This document shows positions 9,213 through 18,005 of a stretch of DNA of 64,000 bases, piece by piece. A program made the translations under genes and the position numbers. The stretch comes from CAVPJC01 sp963705155 (GTDB taxonomy: Bacteria; Chloroflexota; Anaerolineae; Anaerolineales; UBA4823), in the NCBI GenBank assembly GCA_963705155.1, contig CAVPJC010000006.1, forward strand, positions 62,001 to 126,000, in the 5' to 3' direction. A model generated the notes under the pieces. The model saw nothing but the letters and a program-made list of their open reading frames with translations, did no database searches and had not been told where the DNA came from. Position 1 is the first letter of the stretch; each line of letters begins with the position of its first letter.

Positions 9213-10658
9213 TCAGCCCGACCCGGAAATATGCTTCAAATCGGCCCGGGTATCCTGATAGGTGACATCGAAGCTCAGCACCCTGGCATCTGGCTCTATT
9301 CCCCATCGCTCACAGGCAGCTTTGTATAAAGCCGGCCACCAATTGGCATGCTGGGTCAGGCCGTCTTGTTTCCACTGCTCCCAATTCATAAAAACTCTGG
9401 ACCAACAGCGGTCGCCATACTGCAGAGCCTGCGTTCGTCCAGGCATACCGGCTGCATACCATTCCTGACCGATGCGGGCATGCAGCACTTCATCGGCCCA
9501 ATCATAATCCTGGAATATTCTGGCCAGCTCATCACCCGCCTGGGCAGCGATTTCCCATTCATATCTTTTGCCAGTGCGCGGCATCAAGCCCTGTTCGATA
9601 AAATACAGGACGGCGTGTCTTTCCAGAGGATTAAGCTGGGTGTTCAATGCCATCGACCAGGTGAAATTGATAGCCACCAGATTGGACCAATCCAAACCCA
9701 GAGAAGCAAAACCGATTTCGCCCATCATGGCATGGCGGGCCTCATCCCACAACTGGCGAGACAGGTCGTGGTAATACTCCCAGGGTTTCCCTTCCGTCTC
9801 TGCAATGATGCTCGCCATCATCTCCGGCACGTCGATTTCACGCAGGCGCTTATAGTACAGCATTAAAATTTTCGGTTTGGCCGGATAGCTTTCATCGTAA
9901 ATAAATGCTTCGGCGTTTACACCCAGGTTATACGGGTCGAAAAATCGCTCGTCCCGTTTTGGAACGGGATCGTAGGTATAGGGGGTTGCAGAATACTGGC
10001 GTCCGGCGGTTGCACCGGCCGAATCCCGGGTTCCATCCAAATCTCCGGCAGCTTGCATACAGGTTTCCAGGAGCTGGAGCCAGGGATCCAGGTTCTTTCC
10101 GGCTATCTCATCTGCCAGCGATCGCATGGCGCTCTGACCAAAGGCTGCCATATCCTCGAGCTCCAGGCGGGCAAACCGGCAAATGCGCACGCTGGGCGCA
10201 TCGGCGAGCAGATGTGTATCTGCTGTGTGCCGCTCCAGAGCAGCGATCAACCGCGGGATGACGAGCCCGTACAGGCCAGAAATCAGCGTCTCGCTGCCAG
10301 GCGCCGCCAGGATCTCATCGAATAAAATCTCCAGATTGGCATCCGGAACCGCATCCAGCCCCAGCGGCGGCTCACGCATTTCACCCACGCGCAGCCTGAA
10401 AGCAGAGATATGCTCTGAACACAGATAGGCATGGTAGCTGAATGCCATTTTGAGTTCATAAACCGGCTCGGCGGTGATACGTTTGGTCAGAATCTCATGC
10501 ATGCGTTTGAAGGCATAATGAAAACGCTTCAACCGCAGCACACACTCTTCAACCGAAATGCCGGGACGCAGTGCATCTTGCATACTGCAAAGGCCTGCCA
10601 GTTCAGGCAGGCCTTTATAGGATGAATAACGGCCTTGAGAAGGCAATTGATCTGACAT
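9213..10658 (-). CDS. Uncharacterised protein with ferritin-like diiron motifs
   Basis: A protein of 481 residues that I do not recognise as a named family. It is mostly helical and carries two ExxH motifs expected of ferritin-like diiron sites: WDEARHAMMGE (about residue 300) and WADEVLHARIGQEW (about residue 390). An earlier helix pair with Glu and His is rich in candidates (VYELKMAFSYHAYLCSEH, about residues 67-84). This suggests an oxygen- or peroxide-using oxygenase, or a ferritin-like fold without iron storage. ATG at 10658 is chosen because GAGG lies 6 nt upstream and it clears the preceding stop by 13 nt. It sits between tandem UroD-like genes and the ceramidase-like gene, and is probably part of the same catabolic operon. 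Confidence 0.6.
   Translation of the reverse strand: MSDQLPSQGRYSSYKGLPELAGLCSMQDALRPGISVEECVLRLKRFHYAFKRMHEILTKRITAEPVYELKMAFSYHAYLCSEHISAFRLRVGEMREPPLGLDAVPDANLEILFDEILAAPGSETLISGLYGLVIPRLIAALERHTADTHLLADAPSVRICRFARLELEDMAAFGQSAMRSLADEIAGKNLDPWLQLLETCMQAAGDLDGTRDSAGATAGRQYSATPYTYDPVPKRDERFFDPYNLGVNAEAFIYDESYPAKPKILMLYYKRLREIDVPEMMASIIAETEGKPWEYYHDLSRQLWDEARHAMMGEIGFASLGLDWSNLVAINFTWSMALNTQLNPLERHAVLYFIEQGLMPRTGKRYEWEIAAQAGDELARIFQDYDWADEVLHARIGQEWYAAGMPGRTQALQYGDRCWSRVFMNWEQWKQDGLTQHANWWPALYKAACERWGIEPDARVLSFDVTYQDTRADLKHISGSG
10589..10616 (-). other. 11-bp hairpin within the first codons of the ferritin-like gene
   Basis: Arms 10589-10599 and 10606-10616 form a perfect 11-bp stem with a 6-nt loop, about 40 nt inside the ferritin-like coding sequence. 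In the message it covers codons 15-23. It could be an attenuator or processing site that lowers expression of the three distal genes, or it may be chance coding sequence. No T-run follows it. Confidence 0.4.
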
Positions 10659-10671
10659 TTCAACCTCAATC

Positions 10672-11865
10672 TTAATACCGTCCAAATTCTTCCGCCAGGG
10701 GCACCAATAATTCCACCTTCCAGGGTTCTACCCGCGGCGCAACCGAACAGGCTGTGCTCAGAATATACCCGGCGCCTGGCATTCCAATCTCAATGCGATT
10801 GACTGCTTCTTTCACGACCTCTTCTTTGGTTTTATAAGACAATAATGCAACCGCATTCATGTTCCCTTTGAAGAATATCCGGTCGCCGAAATCTTTTTTG
10901 GCGCGGGCCAGATCGCCGTTGCCAAGCGGGGGTGGATCCAGGGTGTCAATGCCCTGCAAACCGGTTGCCTCCATCAGGTCCAGCCGGTCTCCGATGCTGC
11001 CGCAGGTGTGGGTGTAAACCATGCTCCCGGCTTCCTTGATGGCGGTGTTGACCCGGCGTTCATAAGGCACCACAAATTCCTGGTACATTTTGCGAGAAAG
11101 AAAAGGCGCACCCACAAAGGCCGAGGACAAATCAATGGCATCTGCGCCGCGCCGGGCCAATGCGACCGAATAGACAATAATATGCTCGGTCAGCCGGTCC
11201 AGGACTGCATGCGCCTTTCCCGGATCGGTGATAAAACCCATCAAAGCGGTTTCGTAGCCAAAAAGCTCAAAATAATGCGTCAGCGGGGAATAGACTGATC
11301 CATGTATGGAAAAATCTTCCCCCACCGCACCTTTTATGATGTCGAACATCCGGAAAGAGTAATCTGGTATCGGGCAGCCAGTAAACAATCCCTTATTGGC
11401 TTTGCCGGGGATTTCCTGCATATGATAGAGCACATTCCAGGTGTGGCCGACATAATCGTCGATGGTATCCAGGTCTTTATCCGGGTCGAACGTGTCAAAA
11501 TCGGCCCGGGTCGGTTTGCTCTCGTCCGCGGGATAATGCTGGGGCATATCATCCCAGGGCATGAAGGTCCGGTCGCCATTGCGCCAGGTCAACCACTCGC
11601 CGTCATCCGCCTCATGCATGGATGCAAGGTTTTCATCCAGGTAGTTGGGCGGCCTGCCCACACAAAGCACCAAAATGCCGTCAAATTGGTAGCGACGAGC
11701 CAGCTTGATGCACGCATCGGCGAAGGCTTCGGTCTCATACCAGATCTCATGCGGCTTGTATCCGGCGTTCAAATTGATATGCCCGACGGAGAGCTGGCAC
11801 ATCACCGGCACGCGGTCTGGCTCGATATGCCGGATACTCATATTCAATCGTTCACGCCCATTCAT
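10672..11865 (-). CDS. UroD/MtaA-family methyltransferase-like protein, copy B
   Basis: A 397-residue UroD-fold protein. It carries YTHTCGSIGDRLDLME (about residue 287) and STACSVAP (about residue 374), giving His-x-Cys and a second Cys 85 positions later. That is the zinc-ligand pattern of corrinoid-dependent methyltransferases of the MtaA/MtbA/CmuA branch and is absent from the haem decarboxylase. Methyl transfer, or zinc-activated thiol chemistry, is therefore more likely than decarboxylation. No corrinoid protein is seen nearby. It overlaps the upstream paralogue by 4 nt (translational coupling) and leads into the ferritin-like gene 13 nt later. Confidence 0.75.
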   Translation of the reverse strand: MNGRERLNMSIRHIEPDRVPVMCQLSVGHINLNAGYKPHEIWYETEAFADACIKLARRYQFDGILVLCVGRPPNYLDENLASMHEADDGEWLTWRNGDRTFMPWDDMPQHYPADESKPTRADFDTFDPDKDLDTIDDYVGHTWNVLYHMQEIPGKANKGLFTGCPIPDYSFRMFDIIKGAVGEDFSIHGSVYSPLTHYFELFGYETALMGFITDPGKAHAVLDRLTEHIIVYSVALARRGADAIDLSSAFVGAPFLSRKMYQEFVVPYERRVNTAIKEAGSMVYTHTCGSIGDRLDLMEATGLQGIDTLDPPPLGNGDLARAKKDFGDRIFFKGNMNAVALLSYKTKEEVVKEAVNRIEIGMPGAGYILSTACSVAPRVEPWKVELLVPLAEEFGRY

Positions 11866-13064
11866 ATCGACCCATCCTTCTTAGGGTAAACTCCAATTGT
11901 TTCGGCCAGTGGGGTGAGCAGCTCAAGCTTCCAGGGCTCCACCTTGGGCGCCACGGAGCAGGCTGTGCTCAAGATATAACCTCCGCCGGGCATCCCGATC
12001 TGGATTCGCTCGGTGGCCTCTGCGATGACCTGTTCTTCTGTTTTATAAGCCAGCATGGCCACAGAATTCAGGTTGCCCTTAAAAAACAGCCGCTCGCCAA
12101 AATCCCGTTTGGCAACCGCCAGGTCACTGTCGCCCAGGGGCGGGGGATCCAGCGTATCGACCCCCAGTGTGCCGGTTTTTTCCATCAAATCCAACCGGTC
12201 GCCGATCCTCCCGCACGTGTGTGTATACACCGGCAGTCCATGGGCTTTGACAACGTCGGTCACAATTCGCTCGTAAGGAACCACAAAGGTGTCATAATAC
12301 TTGCGCGAGATAAAGGGGGCCCCCGCAAAGGCCGAGGAGATTAATATCGCATCCACGCCGCGATTTGCCTGGGCTGATGCCCAAACCACAACCGCCTCAG
12401 TCAGGCGAGCCAGGATGGCATGCGCTTTCGGAGGGTCGATCACGAGGGCCATCAAGGCTTTTTCATAGCCAATCAGCTCCATGAAATGGGTGAATGGCGA
12501 AAACACTTCACCGTGAATGGATACTTCCGTTCCCACCTTGGCCTTGACCAGATCGATCGTCTTGTAAAAATAATCCGGGATCTCATTGAGAGGCCCCTGG
12601 TCAGCTTTTCCGGGCAGGTTCTGGATATGATAGGTGTTCCAGAGGTAACCCAGATACCCGTCTATGTCTTCCATATGATCCGGATCGAAGGTTTCAAAAT
12701 CCACACGGTCAGGCCGGGTCCCTTCAACCGGATAATGATGCGGCATGTCATTCCATGGTGCAATGGTCGTATCTCCGTTGCGCCAGGTAACCAGCTCACC
12801 ATCGTTGGTTTTTTGGATGGACGCCACACCGGCAAGGTAGTTGTCCGGACGGCCGGGAGCGTTGATCAAAATGCCATCAAAGTGGTAACGCTGCTGGAGT
12901 AAAACCAGCGCCTCGGCGAAGGCCTCGCTCGTGTACCAAAGCTCGTGCGGTGGAAAGTCCGTGTTTAGCAAGTAATGCCCGAATGAAAGCTGGCACATCA
13001 CCGGCACACGATCCGGTTCTTTGTGCTGCATGGTCAGGTTAATTCGTTCGCGTCCGTTCATCAT
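11862..13064 (-). CDS. UroD/MtaA-family methyltransferase-like protein, copy A
   Basis: A 400-residue paralogue of the next gene, alike along its whole length from the N-terminal NGRERINLTMQHKEPDRVPV to the C-terminal GGYILSTACSVAPKVEPWKL. It keeps the HTCG and distal Cys that would bind zinc. The pair probably arose by tandem duplication and may form a heterodimer. It lies 69 nt after the MalG-type permease gene in the operon led by the sugar-binding protein. UroD-like proteins beside sugar ABC transporters are common in Chloroflexota and related groups, but their reaction is not known to me. HemE function is unlikely. Confidence 0.75.
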   Translation of the reverse strand: MMNGRERINLTMQHKEPDRVPVMCQLSFGHYLLNTDFPPHELWYTSEAFAEALVLLQQRYHFDGILINAPGRPDNYLAGVASIQKTNDGELVTWRNGDTTIAPWNDMPHHYPVEGTRPDRVDFETFDPDHMEDIDGYLGYLWNTYHIQNLPGKADQGPLNEIPDYFYKTIDLVKAKVGTEVSIHGEVFSPFTHFMELIGYEKALMALVIDPPKAHAILARLTEAVVVWASAQANRGVDAILISSAFAGAPFISRKYYDTFVVPYERIVTDVVKAHGLPVYTHTCGRIGDRLDLMEKTGTLGVDTLDPPPLGDSDLAVAKRDFGERLFFKGNLNSVAMLAYKTEEQVIAEATERIQIGMPGGGYILSTACSVAPKVEPWKLELLTPLAETIGVYPKKDGSI

Positions 13065-13133
13065 GGGTTGCCATTATTAGAAATATGAGACTGCCTAAAA
13101 CCGGCCCAATAACGAACCCGGCATACGGGGTCT

Positions 13134-13964
13134 TTACCCCTTGACCGCGCCGGCTGTCAGGCCTTTGATGAACTGGCTGGCCATCAGCAGGTAGAGAAAG
13201 ATGATCGGCAGTGATGCCAGGGAAAGGGCGGATAAGATATTATTCCAGTTGGTCTGGTATTGACCAAAAAGAAGCGAGACACCCAGGGGCACCGTACGTG
13301 AGCTTTCCTGGCGGATCAGAATCAGCGGGAACCAGAAGTCATTCCAAACCGGTATCAGATTAAAGATAGCAACCGTGGAAAGGGCCGGTCGGACGAGCGG
13401 CAGGATGATCGTCCAGTAAATCTGCCATTCAGAGGCGCCATCAATCCGGGCTGCATCGACCAGTTCCTTGGGAAGACTGCGAATAAAGGCTGTAATCACC
13501 AGGATGGCGATGGGGATGCCCATAGCAACGTAGATGGGGATTAGCCCAAACAATGAATCGTTCAGTTTCAGTGTTTTGATAATCTGGATAATACTGATCG
13601 TCCCCAGACGGATCGGAATTAATAAACCAAGGATGAAAAACAGGTATACAAAATTGGACAGACGGCTTTTCCAGCGCGCCAGAGCATAGGCAGCCAACGA
13701 GCCCAGAAACAAGATCAGCAGCAGTGAGGTAACCGTTACAATCAGGCTGTTGCGAAAATAGAGGTCGAAACGTCCGGCGCTCAGGGCATTCTGGTAACCT
13801 TCCAGGGTGAAGGTTTTCGGAAAACCAAATGGATCAATGAAAATTTCGCGTTTGGGTTTAAAAGAGTTGACCAGCATGGTCCAGATCGGAAAAAGAACCA
13901 CAAACGACCAGGCGCTAAGGACCAGGTAGGTGCCGAGGTTGGAGAATCGTGACTTGCGTCTCAT
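13134..13964 (-). CDS. Carbohydrate ABC transporter permease, MalG type
   Basis: A 276-residue inner-membrane permease of the carbohydrate uptake (CUT1) type. Six transmembrane segments can be seen, starting at about residue 12. The EAA loop that binds the ATPase reads ELVDAARIDGASEWQIYWTI (about residues 166-185), followed by the usual ILPLVRPALSTVAIF. It ends at TAGAVKG, typical of MalG-like proteins. It pairs with the MalF-type gene 10 nt upstream. No ATPase gene is in the operon; CUT1 systems often share a distant MsmK/UgpC-type ATPase. Confidence 0.9.
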   Translation of the reverse strand: MRRKSRFSNLGTYLVLSAWSFVVLFPIWTMLVNSFKPKREIFIDPFGFPKTFTLEGYQNALSAGRFDLYFRNSLIVTVTSLLLILFLGSLAAYALARWKSRLSNFVYLFFILGLLIPIRLGTISIIQIIKTLKLNDSLFGLIPIYVAMGIPIAILVITAFIRSLPKELVDAARIDGASEWQIYWTIILPLVRPALSTVAIFNLIPVWNDFWFPLILIRQESSRTVPLGVSLLFGQYQTNWNNILSALSLASLPIIFLYLLMASQFIKGLTAGAVKG

Positions 13965-13974
13965 GGCATCCCTT

Positions 13975-14954
13975 CTAGAATTCGTATTCCTGCTTGCGGG
14001 AAAGGTAAAGCCACCCGATAACGCCTGTTAATAGGACCAGGAAAATGGCAACCGCAATTGCGGCACCCATGCCCGCATCCATATGACCAGTGAGCACTTC
14101 CCCACCGATGCCCGTTCGATAGAACATCGAACCCATGATATCTGTAGAGCCTTCGGGATCGCCGCGAGCAGTAGCCATGGCATAAACAATATCGAAGGCG
14201 CTGAAATTGCCGATGAAAGTCAGGATCGAAACAATCCCGATAATTGGAGCCAAAAGGGGAAGTTTGATCAACCAGAAAGCCTTCCAGGCCGAGGCTCCAT
14301 CCATCGTGGCTGCTTCGTTGATTTCTTCAGGGATGCTGAACAAAGCCGCCAGGTACATCATGGTGGGCAGACCCACCCACTGCCAGCACGATACCAGTGA
14401 GATGGCAATTAAGGCATATCTTTTATCGCCCAGCCAGGGATGCACCCAGGAACTCAAGGCCGATTTTGGTCAAGCAAGAGGGGTACCGCCCCCCACTGGG
14501 GGTTCAGGATCAATCTCCACAAAAAACCAATCACAAGCACAGACAGCGTGGCGGGCAGAAATATGATAGTCCGGAATATATTCCGTGCCCGGATTTTATT
14601 CGTCAGTAATACAGCAAATAACATACCCAGCGTGTTCTGTACCCCCATATGGATAAGAAACAAAACAAAGGTGTTGCGCAGAGCGTTGGAGAGGCGCGCA
14701 GACCAGACCGGGTGGTTCAGCAAGGTACGGAAGTTCTCGAGACCCACAAATGTCTTTGGAACTATACCTTCACCGGTATAAAGGCTCAGGCGGATCGACC
14801 CGAGCAAAGGCAAAGCCATAAACAGGATATAAATTGCGAGTGCAGGCAGCAGGAAGAAGACCCAGGTAAGGCGGTTTCGGGAATCGATTTTGTTTCTTTC
14901 AGGGACAGACCGGGCAGGTTTCGAGCGGACGGCTGTTTCCATGTGGGTCTCCAT
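13975..14954 (-). CDS. Carbohydrate ABC transporter permease, MalF type, frameshifted
   Basis: Fragments 14454-14954 and 13975-14457 join at about 14463 into about 326 residues. The break is a run of four A; one more gives LLLDQKSALSSWVHP. The first half has the N-terminal transmembrane helix (LTWVFFLLPALAIYILF) and the second half has the EAA loop EEINEAATMDGASAWKAFWL. Both are standard for CUT1 permeases. The two halves are complementary with no missing residues, so an indel error is the simplest reading. It lies between the binding-protein hairpin and the MalG-type gene. Confidence 0.85.
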
Positions 14955-14966
14955 CTCTGATCTATA

Positions 14967-14999
14967 GGAACCAGCAGGGAAAGAGTCCCTGCTGGTTCC
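14967..14999 (-). terminator. Intercistronic hairpin between sugar-binding protein and permease genes
   Basis: A perfect 14-bp stem (14967-14980 with 14986-14999, 5-nt loop) starts 15 nt after the binding-protein stop codon, read on the minus strand, and ends 12 nt before the permease start. It lacks a long T-run, so partial termination or protection from 3' exonucleases is more likely than full termination. Confidence 0.8.
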
Positions 15000-15014
15000 G
15001 GTCTATCCTAAAAG

Positions 15015-16340
15015 TTACTTACAGTTTTTCTGTCCTTCGTTCCAGGAAGCAACCCCTTCGTAAAGTTTTTGTGCTGCTTCCTCTGGGGTCATGGTGCCTT
15101 TCATGACGGCGATGGCATTGTCCACCATCAAGGTGTAGCTGTCGGGGACGCCTTCTGACATATAGAAACGAATGTCGGCGCCTTTGGCTGCGGCCTTAAT
15201 CGCCAAAAACTCGGCAGCGTAAGCATCGGTGACGCTGATATTGTCTTTGGTCATAGGGAAAAAGCCGGGCAGGTTGTTGGCAAGCAGTTCAGCCGACTGC
15301 TTGGTGGTGAGCCAGTTGACGAATGTCTTGGCTTCTTCCAGATGCTTGGTGGCAGAGTTGATGCCAACGCCGGCATCCAATTCGAACTCAATATACAGAT
15401 CCTTACCATTGGCCGGTGGCACTGCCATGATACCCCATTCGAACTCAGGCGCTTCAACCTCAAAAGCCGGGATATCCCAGGATCCACCCAGCCACATGGC
15501 AGCTTTACCCTGCAGGAACAACTGCTGGCTGTCATAATAGGTGAGGGCTTCCCAACCATCGGGCAGGAACGGCACCATATCTTGAACCTGCTTGAAAGCC
15601 TGGACAAAGTTGGCGTCGTTCAGGCACTGCTTGCCTTCAAAGTACGCCATACGACCTTCGCTGCCGCCAATCACAGCGGGCAGCCAGTTCTGCACCAACA
15701 GTGTGCCGATGGTCCATGTGTCGCCGGAGGCGTTTGCAAATGGGGTAAATCCGCCATCCTTGATTGCCTGCGCAGCGACAAGGAGATCTTCCCAGGTCTT
15801 GGGGGGCTCGATCTTCAATTGTGCGAAGATATCCTTATTGTAATAAATACCTTCGGAAGTGGCAATATATCCCACACCAAAGACTTTGCCATCCGCGGCT
15901 GTCCAGGTTTTAATGGCTTCGGGAATGATATTCGAGAGACCGGGCAGGTCATCTATGGCTACGAAATGGCCTTCATCATAAAGTTTATGCGATGCCCCAG
16001 AGGAGCGCAGGTAATACAGATCGTTGCCGGTACCTGCCTCCAACCCGGTGCGGACAGCCGCATCGTAATCGGGGGGGTTGGTTGGATCAAACTTAATGAT
16101 GATATTGGGATACGCCTTGTTGAACTCATCCAGGATGACCTGCATCTGCTTGACATCATCTGGACGCCAGTTCCCAAAAGTGAGGGTGACCGGTTCAGCA
16201 GCGGGCGCTTGCGTTGGTTCAACAGCAGGGGCTTGTGCTTGCTCTGCGGCGGGTTGGGCCGGTGTCTGGGCGCAGGAGGCCAGCAGCAGGCTGGCAACCA
16301 TCAGAAGTACCAGAGCAATCCAGGCAAATTTTTTCGACAT
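15015..16340 (-). CDS. Extracellular sugar-binding lipoprotein of a CUT1 ABC transporter
   Basis: A 441-residue family 1 solute-binding protein. Residues 1-24 form a lipoprotein signal peptide with lipobox LLASC; the mature Cys is followed by a Pro/Ala/Gln-rich linker (about residues 25-55), typical of Gram-positive-like or Chloroflexota surface lipoproteins. The binding domain follows, with family features such as FTPFANASGDTWTI and GKAAMWLGGSWDIPAF. It is the first gene of the minus-strand operon and is divergent from the ROK regulator gene across 366 nt. The ligand is probably an oligosaccharide or amino sugar, judged from the neighbouring NagA and ROK genes. Confidence 0.9.
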   Translation of the reverse strand: MSKKFAWIALVLLMVASLLLASCAQTPAQPAAEQAQAPAVEPTQAPAAEPVTLTFGNWRPDDVKQMQVILDEFNKAYPNIIIKFDPTNPPDYDAAVRTGLEAGTGNDLYYLRSSGASHKLYDEGHFVAIDDLPGLSNIIPEAIKTWTAADGKVFGVGYIATSEGIYYNKDIFAQLKIEPPKTWEDLLVAAQAIKDGGFTPFANASGDTWTIGTLLVQNWLPAVIGGSEGRMAYFEGKQCLNDANFVQAFKQVQDMVPFLPDGWEALTYYDSQQLFLQGKAAMWLGGSWDIPAFEVEAPEFEWGIMAVPPANGKDLYIEFELDAGVGINSATKHLEEAKTFVNWLTTKQSAELLANNLPGFFPMTKDNISVTDAYAAEFLAIKAAAKGADIRFYMSEGVPDSYTLMVDNAIAVMKGTMTPEEAAQKLYEGVASWNEGQKNCK

Positions 16341-16706
16341 TATCTTTTCCTCCGGAAGTAACCTAATTGGATCTCGAACAGCTGATCAATTCAATATCTG
16401 TGATGAAACTTTTCAGCGAGGAGCAGTTACAGTGTAGGGGATCTGGACACCTCCTTCAGGATATTCACATTTCCTGAGAAACCTATTCAAAAGAGCCAGA
16501 AATTGTGGTGAAACGTGTCTCGATGACAAAAGAGGAGCTGACTTAAAGCCAGGTTAGAAATAAGAAACATTATTATTCTAGCAGTTTGACGCCCATTTGT
16601 CAATAGAACGCCAGGAAATACCCATTTTTAGAAAAGTCACTTGTCAATAAATCGATTTTTTGGCGTATAATAAGAGAAGTTATTTCCAGGTTGAAAGGAA
16701 GTTATT
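16341..16706. promoter_or_regulatory. Divergent control region of the sugar operons
   Basis: This 366-nt AT-rich gap separates the divergent binding-protein and ROK-regulator genes, and I see no coding sequence in it. Toward the regulator, TTGTCA (16641-16646) and TATAAT (16666-16671) form a candidate promoter with a long 19-nt spacer. The segment TTGTCAATA occurs twice in the same orientation, at 16597-16605 and 16641-16649, 44 nt apart (about four helical turns). These repeats could be operator half-sites for the ROK regulator. No clear promoter could be assigned for the minus strand. Confidence 0.55.
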
Positions 16707-17966
16707 ATGCAAGACAGCCAGATGACGGAGAAGGCGAAAGCCAACCATCGCCAGAGCAGGGGCGGTCAAGATCTCCAGTATCTTCGCACGAACAATTTAT
16801 GGGTGCTGCTGTCTGCCATCTGGAATTACGGCCCAACCTCACGCTTTGATCTGGCTCATCTTACTGGATTGGCGCCTTCCTCGGTTACCCGGATGATCCG
16901 TATGCTTTGCGATCTGGGGTTGATTATCGAAACCGGCAAAGGCGAGTCTTCTGGAGGACGCCAGCCCACCTTGATTGTCCCCAACCCGGCTGCCGGTCTG
17001 GTCATCAGCCTGGATTTAAGCGGTACGCGCCTGCGAGGCGGCATTTTTGATGCAGCTAACAACCTGATCAAGATGGTCGACCAACCATTTACAGGCCTGG
17101 GTCCAGAAAAAATTCAAAAACAGATCCTGGAAATGATCCATACCCTGCTGGCTGAACCGGCTGCCAGGAGCCATACTGTTTTGGGTATCGGCATCAGCCT
17201 GCCTGGTGAAATCAGGAACGATACCGGTGAACTCGGTGAATCTTACAACCTGCGTTTGCACAACTTCCCGTTACGTAAAATCCTGACCACCGAATTCAAT
17301 CTTCCGGTGTACCTCGAACACGATGCTTCGGTGGCTGCATTAGCAGAATATTATTACGGAGCCGGGCGGGGGTTGGAACATATGATTTATATCCTGGTAT
17401 CCACAGGGATTGGATCAGGGGTCATTGCCGATGGTCAAATTTATCGGGGCGAGACCGGTAGATCGGGCGAATTTGGTCACATCATTGTCGATCCCGACGG
17501 GAATCTTTGTGTATGCGGAAAGCGCGGCTGCCTGGAAGCCGTGGCTGCCGCTCCGGCAATTTTGGCCAGTGCGCGCTGGATGGTTACACGCGGAGGGGCT
17601 GGTAAGTTATCAGATCTGTGCAACAACGATCCAGACCAGTTAACGATTGAAAAAATTGCCCTTGCTGCCCAAATGGGAGACCCAATCGCCCAGGACATTT
17701 TATCGAGATCCACCGATTACCTTGCCCAGGGGATAACCGTTTACGCCTCTCTTTTCGATATACGCCGTATGATCATCGGTGGCGAAGTTGCCGAGGTGGG
17801 CGAGGTGTACTTCAACCTCTTGCACCGGTCACTGGAGAAATACAAGCGTTCTGGATTGGAGATTGAAATCATCCCGGCTGAACTCAAGCAAAATACATTT
17901 TTACGGGGCATCAGCATGATAACGCTTCAGGACGTGCTGCGTTCGCAGTTACACCAGCTGCGATAA
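16707..17966 (+). CDS. ROK-family transcriptional regulator (NagC/XylR-like)
   Basis: A 419-residue DNA-binding repressor of the ROK family. An N-terminal winged helix-turn-helix is visible at about residues 33-75 (GPTSRFDLAHLTGLAPSSVTRMIRML). The sugar-kinase-like domain follows, with the HxD region EFGHIIVDPDG and the zinc motif CVCGKRGCLEA (about residues 269-279). GGAAG lies 7 nt upstream of the ATG. It heads a four-gene unit (regulator, SIS protein, ROK kinase, NagA) and faces the sugar-transport operon, so it probably senses an imported amino sugar or its phosphate and controls both units. Confidence 0.9.
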   Translation: MQDSQMTEKAKANHRQSRGGQDLQYLRTNNLWVLLSAIWNYGPTSRFDLAHLTGLAPSSVTRMIRMLCDLGLIIETGKGESSGGRQPTLIVPNPAAGLVISLDLSGTRLRGGIFDAANNLIKMVDQPFTGLGPEKIQKQILEMIHTLLAEPAARSHTVLGIGISLPGEIRNDTGELGESYNLRLHNFPLRKILTTEFNLPVYLEHDASVAALAEYYYGAGRGLEHMIYILVSTGIGSGVIADGQIYRGETGRSGEFGHIIVDPDGNLCVCGKRGCLEAVAAAPAILASARWMVTRGGAGKLSDLCNNDPDQLTIEKIALAAQMGDPIAQDILSRSTDYLAQGITVYASLFDIRRMIIGGEVAEVGEVYFNLLHRSLEKYKRSGLEIEIIPAELKQNTFLRGISMITLQDVLRSQLHQLR

Positions 17967-18005
17967 ATTTATCAGAACCCCGAATTTAAACAAGGACTGG
18001 ACAAA

